From NCBI GenBank assembly GCA_003151595.1, contig PLXW01000068.1:1-10585 (forward strand): DNA of 10,585 nt. The letters are read 5' to 3'. The translations under genes and the position numbers were made by a program. This stretch comes from Myxococcales bacterium (lineage in GTDB: Bacteria; Myxococcota; Polyangia; Polyangiales; Polyangiaceae). Below, one piece after another: positions 7,036-10,585 of the stretch (position 1 is the stretch's first letter; each line of letters starts with the position of its first letter). The notes beneath the pieces are model-generated. The model worked only from the letters and a program-made list of their open reading frames with translations, had not been told where the DNA came from and did no database searches.

Positions 7036-8160
7036 CTATTCGGCGGCCTCGTCGGGCTGATCGCCGACCCGGGCGAGCAGCCCCGCGGGAATCGCGCCGA
7101 GGTCGACGACGTCGTCGAGAGCGACGAGCGGCACGTTCCGCGGCGCTTTGCGTTTGAAGATCTGGATCGCGGTGATCTGCGTTTCGCGATCCGCTTTCCC
7201 TTCCAACTGCAGGCTCGCCGGGATGTTGGCCTCGACCTTCCCATGGGCGTGCTTCAGCAGATGGAAGGTGAGCGAATCCTTGTGCGAGGCCCATTCCTTC
7301 GCTGAAGCCGACGCGACGAGCTTGTCGCCGGCGAAGAGGTCGATCCGCTTCGCGCGCGCGGTGTCGATTCCAATGGAAGCGAGGTACTTGTCCGTCGAGT
7401 AGCTCGGCTCGCCGCTGTCGGTCGTGCCGGCGAGCGCGCTGTCCGCGAGCAGGCGGCGCTTCACGTACGAGACGAGCTTGCCGTCGACGTAGACCCGCGT
7501 GCCCTTCTTCAGGTCGTCGGTCGTGAAGCGGGCGACCGGGCGGCAGCCGTCGTCTTCGAGATAGCAGTGGCGCTTCGTGTCGATCGCCCACGGCTTCTCG
7601 CCGACGAAGACGTTGACCGCATAGAAGTAATCGATGCGCAGCCTCGTCTCGAGGCCCACCGTGCTCCAGACCATCTCGGGCATGCCGCCGGTCGTCGCGG
7701 TGAAGTCGAACACGAAGCGATCGGCATCGCCGCGCAGCTCGGACCCCTCGAGGCTCGCGATGCGATCGCTCTTGTCGGCGAAGTGGATGGCTTTGACGCG
7801 AGCGACGTCGACGCCGATGCCCTGAAGGTAGTCCGAGACACGGAAGTAGCGAGCGGAGTGGTGCGAGTTGGACGCGATCGTGATCGGCTCGACGCCGGGC
7901 GGTAGCTCGCCATACCGGAGGACGGCGACCTGCTGGCCGTCGACGAACACCGGGACGTCGCGATTCAGGAGTTTGCGGAGGCCATGCACGCGCGCCCCCT
8001 CCGAAGACTCCGCTCCGTCCGCTCGAGGCCCCTCGGCGACGGGCGCCGCTGCCGGAGTCGTCAGCGGGTCGGTGGGCTTCTTGGAGCACGCCGATGCGAG
8101 CGCGAGGACCGCCGCGATGGCGCCGAGCGCACGTGACGCTCCGAGGGAATGACGTCGCAT
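7036..8160 (-). CDS. Predicted lipoprotein with an internally duplicated, unrecognised domain
   Basis: The 374-residue product has a type II signal peptide (lipobox LASAC, Cys25) and a Pro/Ala/Glu linker (about 29-57). Its body carries two related units. Unit A has VPVFVDGQQVAVLRYG (69-84), DYLQGIGVDVARVKAI (110-125) and DRFVFDF (147-153). Unit B has TRVYVDGKLVSYVKR (221-235), KYLASIGIDTARAKRI (258-273) and DSLTFHLL (295-302). Each unit therefore has a V-VDG strand, then a YL-IG-D-AR-K-I helix-strand, then a hydrophobic strand. The pattern faintly recalls ligand- or pterin-binding domains of periplasmic oxidoreductases, but I do not assign it. Between the units, Cys199 and Cys206 could form a disulfide. 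The ATG at 8158-8160 is chosen for the signal peptide; no strong ribosome-binding site precedes it. It is the first gene of the three-gene envelope cluster, after a 280-bp gap with repeated palindromes. Function is unknown. Confidence 0.8.
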   Translation of the reverse strand: MRRHSLGASRALGAIAAVLALASACSKKPTDPLTTPAAAPVAEGPRADGAESSEGARVHGLRKLLNRDVPVFVDGQQVAVLRYGELPPGVEPITIASNSHHSARYFRVSDYLQGIGVDVARVKAIHFADKSDRIASLEGSELRGDADRFVFDFTATTGGMPEMVWSTVGLETRLRIDYFYAVNVFVGEKPWAIDTKRHCYLEDDGCRPVARFTTDDLKKGTRVYVDGKLVSYVKRRLLADSALAGTTDSGEPSYSTDKYLASIGIDTARAKRIDLFAGDKLVASASAKEWASHKDSLTFHLLKHAHGKVEANIPASLQLEGKADRETQITAIQIFKRKAPRNVPLVALDDVVDLGAIPAGLLARVGDQPDEAAE

Positions 8161-8244
8161 CGTGACTTGTGGCAGAGCACGGCGCGTGCCCCGCGAGGAC
8201 CGCTGCTCGTCTCTCGCCCAGCTTCGCGCTGCGCCCGCAGGCAT

Positions 8245-8266
8245 TTCGTGCACGAAGAGCTCTTCG
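8245..8266. promoter_or_regulatory. Two overlapping perfect palindromes in the presumed leader of the envelope operon
   Basis: TTCGTGCACGAA (8245-8256) is a 12-bp perfect palindrome. CGAAGAGCTCTTCG (8253-8266) is a 14-bp perfect palindrome sharing its first CGAA with the end of the other. If transcribed, the shared arm could pair either way, giving two mutually exclusive short hairpins. They could equally be protein-binding sites. The location is 85-106 bases upstream of the first lipoprotein start. Confidence 0.5.
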
Positions 8267-8302
8267 ATCGGCGCGCTCGAAACGACCCGGCGGAGCGCCG
8301 CG

Positions 8303-8342
8303 CGTTACACGGTGGAACAATGACGTTACACGGTGGAACAAT
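8303..8342. promoter_or_regulatory. Tandem operator-like repeat: two 19-bp identical copies, each holding a near-palindrome
   Basis: CGTTACACGGTGGAACAAT occurs at 8303-8321 and again, identically, at 8324-8342. The period is 21 bp, two turns of B-DNA. Within each copy GTTACACGGTGGAAC (8304-8318 and 8325-8339) is a 15-bp near-palindrome of form GTTnCACnGTGnAAC, broken only at the centre and one symmetric pair. This is the expected look of two dimeric regulator sites bound on the same DNA face. It lies about 140-180 bp upstream of the first envelope lipoprotein. The regulator is unknown; palindromic symmetry fits a homodimeric repressor or activator. Confidence 0.75.
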
Positions 8343-8347
8343 TCGAC

Positions 8348-8361
8348 TCCGCGGCCGCGGA
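8348..8361. repeat. 14-bp perfect palindrome next to the tandem operators
   Basis: TCCGCGGCCGCGGA is a perfect inverted repeat starting 6 bp beyond the second operator copy. Its centre is about 22 bp from the centre of that copy, close to the repeat spacing, but its sequence differs. In GC-rich DNA such a palindrome may be chance, or it may be a third protein site. Confidence 0.4.
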
Positions 8362-8440
8362 TCGAAGCCCCAGGCATCGTGAGGCTGAAAGTGCGCAGTC
8401 GTCTCGCAACCGCGGATTCCCGCGCGTCACGCCCGCGGCT

Positions 8441-9244
8441 TCACTTCGCTTCGCGAAGGCGATAGCCGGTTCCGTGGACCGTCTCGATCGCATCGCCCCG
8501 AGGGCCGAGGCGCTCGCGGAGCCGCCGAACGTGCGTGTCGACTGTCCGCTTGCGATTCGCTTCGTTGGCGACGCCCCAGACGATGTAGAGCAGCTCGTCG
8601 CGCGTGAAGACCCGCTCGGGGAATTCGAGGAACGTGGCGAGAAGGCGGTACTCGAGACGCCGCAAGCGGAGCTCGGTGCCGCCCAGAAAGACGCGGCGCC
8701 GAAATGCGTCGAGCTCCAGGTCCTGCCAGCGAAGGATCCGCGACGAGGGTCCCGGAGCCTCGGGGTCCCCCTGCCCACGCACCGCGACGCGGCGCATGAG
8801 GTCCTCCCGCAGGCGCGTGAGCTCCTCGAGGCGTTTGCGATCGGTGACGTCGCGGATGGCGACGATGACGCGCGCCCCCTCCGCCGTCTCGATGGGGCTC
8901 AGGCTGATCTCGGCGTCGAACTCGGTCGTGTTCCTCCGGAGTGCGCGCAACGCGATGCCGGCGCCCATCGCGCGTGTGTGCGGCGTCTTCGCGAAGGCAC
9001 CGCGGTGCCCGCGATGCGCCTCGCGATAGCGCTCGGGGACGAGAATCTCCATCGGTCGTCCGAGGAGCTCGCCGCGCGAGTAGCCGAAAATGCGCTCAGC
9101 CTGCCGGTTGACGAGGATGATGACGCCGTCGCTCGCGACAACGATCATCGCGTCGGGGGCCGCCTCGAGCAGATCGCGAAACTCCGTACTCTCCACGCGA
9201 GCGTTCCTCGTTGCACGAGACGGACCTACCGTCGCATGCCCCAT
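8441..9244 (-). CDS. Single-chain transcriptional regulator: PAS sensor domain fused to OmpR-type winged helix
   Basis: The 267-residue product begins with a PAS domain (about 18-134). Its features are EFRDLLEAAPDAMIVVASDG, VNRQAERIFGYSRGELLGRP, then PIETAEGARVIVAIRDVTDRK leading into a short helical linker (about 134-155). The C-terminal domain (about 168-265) is a Trans_reg_C winged helix: LRLRRLEYRLLATFLEFPER, FTRDELLYIVWG, RTVDTHVRRLRERLG and IETVHGTGYRLRE. No receiver, histidine kinase or membrane segment is present, so it is a soluble one-component regulator. By family knowledge, PAS domains bind haem, flavin or small ligands, and OmpR-type winged helices bind promoter half-sites. The ATG at 9242-9244 gives 16 residues before the PAS domain. 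A GTG at 9194-9196 with AGGA eight bases upstream is a good alternative. It sits directly upstream of the envelope operon on the same strand and may control it, but this is not shown. Confidence 0.9.
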   Translation of the reverse strand: MGHATVGPSRATRNARVESTEFRDLLEAAPDAMIVVASDGVIILVNRQAERIFGYSRGELLGRPMEILVPERYREAHRGHRGAFAKTPHTRAMGAGIALRALRRNTTEFDAEISLSPIETAEGARVIVAIRDVTDRKRLEELTRLREDLMRRVAVRGQGDPEAPGPSSRILRWQDLELDAFRRRVFLGGTELRLRRLEYRLLATFLEFPERVFTRDELLYIVWGVANEANRKRTVDTHVRRLRERLGPRGDAIETVHGTGYRLREAK

Positions 9245-9270
9245 CTATACCGCGTTGCTGCGCACGGCTC

Positions 9271-9285
9271 GCGAGGATCCCTCGC
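9271..9285 (-). other. Small hairpin between the Asp/Ala-linker lipoprotein and the PAS regulator
   Basis: GCGAGG and CCTCGC form a 6-bp stem around a 3-base loop, in the 83-bp gap between the two genes. No T-run follows on either strand, so a terminator call is weak. A second, weaker inverted repeat (ACGCT/AGCGT) lies at 9290-9305. Confidence 0.3.
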
Positions 9286-9327
9286 CCGAACGCTCACGTA
9301 AGCGTACGGGTTCACCCTCCGCGCGCG

Positions 9328-10317
9328 CTACGGCGCCCGCGTGACGCTGACGACGTCCATTTCGATGAATTGACCATCGAACGTCCCACCGTCGAACGTG
9401 AGGCCCGGCACGGCGATCGGATCGCCGTTCCCGTCGTGGTTCGAGATCTCCTGGGCGTCGACCGTCGTCGCCGTGAGCTGAATCGAAGCGCCGCCCTGGA
9501 TGGGAAGCGTGACCGTGTAGTCGACCAGCCAGCACTGGGCGATGCCCGAGGTCCCGTCGTTCAAGTACGCCACGAGCGACGGCGTGCCCGCTCCGGGCGG
9601 CGTGACCGAGAGCGAATAGACGTTGTACGTGTCGCCCGCGGGAGTCGCGTTCGTGACGAAGAAGCTCGCGTTCGTTCCGGTCGCCACGGGGCCATTCGCG
9701 CCGGCATCGCCTGCGTCGGGTCCGGCATCGATCGGATTCAGCGTGTACGTCTTCTCTTCCACGACCCCGCGGAAGTGGAGCGTCACGTCGTAGACCGCGC
9801 CGCTCGTCCCGCTCAACGTCGCCGCGACGACCGGCGGGTCGTTCGCCGAACACGAGCTGCCGACGCTCGTACACGGCACGTACCACTCGAGCCCGTCGAG
9901 CGTCCCGGCGACGTCGTCGCACGCGCTCGACGAGCACACGGCGCCCGCTTCGCACACCGCCGCGCACGCGCCGCAGTTCATGGGGTCGCTCGCCGTGTTG
10001 ACGCACATGCCGCTGCACTTCGTGCCGGGGGCGCCACCGTCGAGCGCGCACGCATTCGCGTCGGCCGCGTCGAACGACGAGTCGGCGGCGTCGCTGGCGT
10101 CGCCTGCGTCGCTCACCGCCAGGGTCGCGTCGCTCGCGTCGATGCCCGCATCCGTAGCGTCTTCACCGGCGTCCACCTGGCCGACCGTCGAGTCGTACGC
10201 AGCCGCGTCGCTCGGCGTGTACCCGGCGTCGCCGTTCGGTTGCACCGTGTCGTCGCCGACGCAGGCCACCACCAAGCTCGAAACGAGAACGCCCGCACCC
10301 GCGCTCAGGACTCGCAT
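9328..10317 (-). CDS. Predicted lipoprotein with Asp/Ala-rich linker and Cys-rich module
   Basis: The 329-residue product has a lipobox LVVAC with Cys19 as the lipidation site. A long acidic low-complexity linker (about 25-88) is built largely of Asp and Ala with Ser, Thr and Gly. A Cys-rich module follows (90-133), with the pattern C-CSGMCVN...DPMNCGACAAVC...C...C, a style repeated in many myxobacterial surface lipoproteins. The C-terminal part (about 140-329) is beta-rich: YDVTLHFRGVVEEKTYT (176-192), NVYSLSV (232-238), CWLVDYTVTLPI (262-273) and FIEMDVVSVTRAP (317-329). It looks like one jelly-roll or immunoglobulin-like binding domain, and no catalytic residues are evident. The ATG at 10315-10317 gives the signal peptide; upstream there is only a weak GAGG. 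It may be cotranscribed with the oxidoreductase 41 bp upstream. It is likely an exported, outer-surface protein of unknown partner. Confidence 0.82.
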   Translation of the reverse strand: MRVLSAGAGVLVSSLVVACVGDDTVQPNGDAGYTPSDAAAYDSTVGQVDAGEDATDAGIDASDATLAVSDAGDASDAADSSFDAADANACALDGGAPGTKCSGMCVNTASDPMNCGACAAVCEAGAVCSSSACDDVAGTLDGLEWYVPCTSVGSSCSANDPPVVAATLSGTSGAVYDVTLHFRGVVEEKTYTLNPIDAGPDAGDAGANGPVATGTNASFFVTNATPAGDTYNVYSLSVTPPGAGTPSLVAYLNDGTSGIAQCWLVDYTVTLPIQGGASIQLTATTVDAQEISNHDGNGDPIAVPGLTFDGGTFDGQFIEMDVVSVTRAP

Positions 10318-10358
10318 GGCGCGAAGCTAGGGCAGCCTCGCCTGCGAGCGCAAGCGCC

Positions 10359-10585
10359 TCACACGCGCAGCAAATCCGGCCGGTGCGTGAGAATCCGATC
10401 GAGCCACGCGTTCGACAGCTTCTCCTGCATCGAGTTGGCTCGGAGCCGCTGGCGCAGGTGCGCGAAGTCCACCCGATCGAGCTCCTGATCCTGGTTGAAG
10501 CACGTGAAGACCACGCGGTCCTCGCCCGTGAGGGGGTCGTGGACCTTCTGCAGGCACTGGGCGCAGACCTCTTTCATCATGCACT
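10359..10585 (-). CDS. C-terminal end of an FAD/NAD(P) oxidoreductase with iron-sulfur domain (cut by the window edge)
   Basis: Only the last 75 or so codons are present; the start is beyond the right edge. The visible part reads CMMKEVCAQC from the codon at 10583, then LQKVHDPLTGEDRVVFTCFNQDQELDRVDF. That gives cysteines in a C-X5-C-X2-C-X17-C arrangement. This resembles the C-terminal [2Fe-2S]-binding domain of the PyrK/ferredoxin-NADP reductase family, where the cluster passes electrons to or from FAD. Fusions of this domain to FAD/NAD(P)-binding modules (sulfide dehydrogenase or glutamate synthase-like) are known, and FTCFNQDQ closely resembles what I recall of such delta-proteobacterial proteins. 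The short tail after residue 40 (HLRQRLRANSMQEKLSNAWL) is helical. An internal ATG pair at 10575-10580 could pass for a start, but it would lose the first cysteine, so I treat the gene as truncated. The family is moderately sure, the substrate unknown. Confidence 0.7.
   Translation of the reverse strand, partial: CMMKEVCAQCLQKVHDPLTGEDRVVFTCFNQDQELDRVDFAHLRQRLRANSMQEKLSNAWLDRILTHRPDLLRV

Larger units (their letters stand above)
8161..8440. promoter_or_regulatory. 280-bp regulatory intergenic region upstream of the envelope operon
   Basis: This gap lies after the PAS/winged-helix regulator stop and before the first lipoprotein start, with both genes on the minus strand. It holds two 19-bp direct repeats, a 14-bp perfect palindrome and a pair of overlapping palindromes, described separately. 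Short open frames cross it on both strands, but none has a believable start or composition. I found no convincing sigma-70 hexamers and no T-run terminator. The density of symmetric sites suggests a controlled promoter for the three genes downstream. Confidence 0.6.

Noticed and set aside
8303..8342. Tandem repeat considered as a minimal CRISPR array or attachment site
   Set aside because: There are only two units with a 2-bp spacer, no cas genes, no integrase and no tRNA. Palindromic symmetry fits protein-binding operators better.
6470..8377. Minus-strand open frame of 635 residues spanning two envelope genes
   Set aside because: It is extremely Arg-rich and shifted in frame relative to the lipoprotein and MYXO-CTERM genes, both of which have signal peptides and better composition. 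It would also run through the operator repeats.
10318..10358. Possible intrinsic terminator between the oxidoreductase and the Asp/Ala-linker lipoprotein (GCGC-AA-GCGC inverted repeat)
   Set aside because: The loop is too small, the stem is bulged, and no T-run follows on the minus strand, so I do not call a terminator.
9211..10488. Plus-strand open frame of 425 residues opposite the Asp/Ala-linker lipoprotein
   Set aside because: It is Arg/Val/His-rich shadow composition with no recognisable domain. The minus-strand frame has a lipobox, a Cys module and a beta-rich domain.

Overview
The window is very GC-rich and looks like a Myxococcota (delta-proteobacterial) chromosome, probably from the Polyangia side. 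The main evidence is a secreted protein ending in a MYXO-CTERM-type tripartite sorting tail (GCGC, a short hydrophobic helix, then an Arg cluster). There are also three predicted lipoproteins with long Ser-rich, Asp/Ala-rich or Pro/Ala-rich linkers, and a Cys-rich module of a style common in large myxobacterial genomes. I see no phage, transposon, CRISPR, rRNA or tRNA signal.

Left part (1-4003). A type IB DNA topoisomerase gene runs off the left edge on the minus strand. Diverging from it is a tight plus-strand cluster: an atypical short-chain dehydrogenase/NAD-dependent epimerase-like protein, a PlsC/MGAT-like acyltransferase with a 160-residue disordered extension (ATGA overlap), and truB, the tRNA pseudouridine-55 synthase (5-bp gap). 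The first two probably act together in lipid or envelope metabolism. TruB is a housekeeping enzyme sitting outside its common nusA-infB-rbfA neighbourhood.

Right part (4028-10585). Everything is on the minus strand. Reading in the direction of transcription, the genes are: the C-terminal end of an iron-sulfur flavoprotein oxidoreductase (cut by the right edge); a Cys-rich, Asp/Ala-linker lipoprotein; a single-chain PAS plus OmpR-type winged-helix regulator; a 280-bp regulatory gap; then three exported proteins in a row. These three are a lipoprotein with two copies of an unrecognised domain, a secreted protein of about 640 residues with a MYXO-CTERM tail, and a lipoprotein with two CXXCH haem-binding motifs. 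The last two are separated by only 2 bp, and the ribosome-binding site of one lies inside the other.

The most interesting part is 4028-8440. The three-gene envelope set has no member I can assign to a known pathway, yet it has haem chemistry at one end. A striking control region lies upstream: two perfect 19-bp direct repeats 21 bp apart, each holding a near-perfect 15-bp palindrome, next to a 14-bp perfect palindrome, with two overlapping palindromes further downstream in the presumed leader. I propose this as a regulated surface-exposed redox or sensing module. The function itself is inference.
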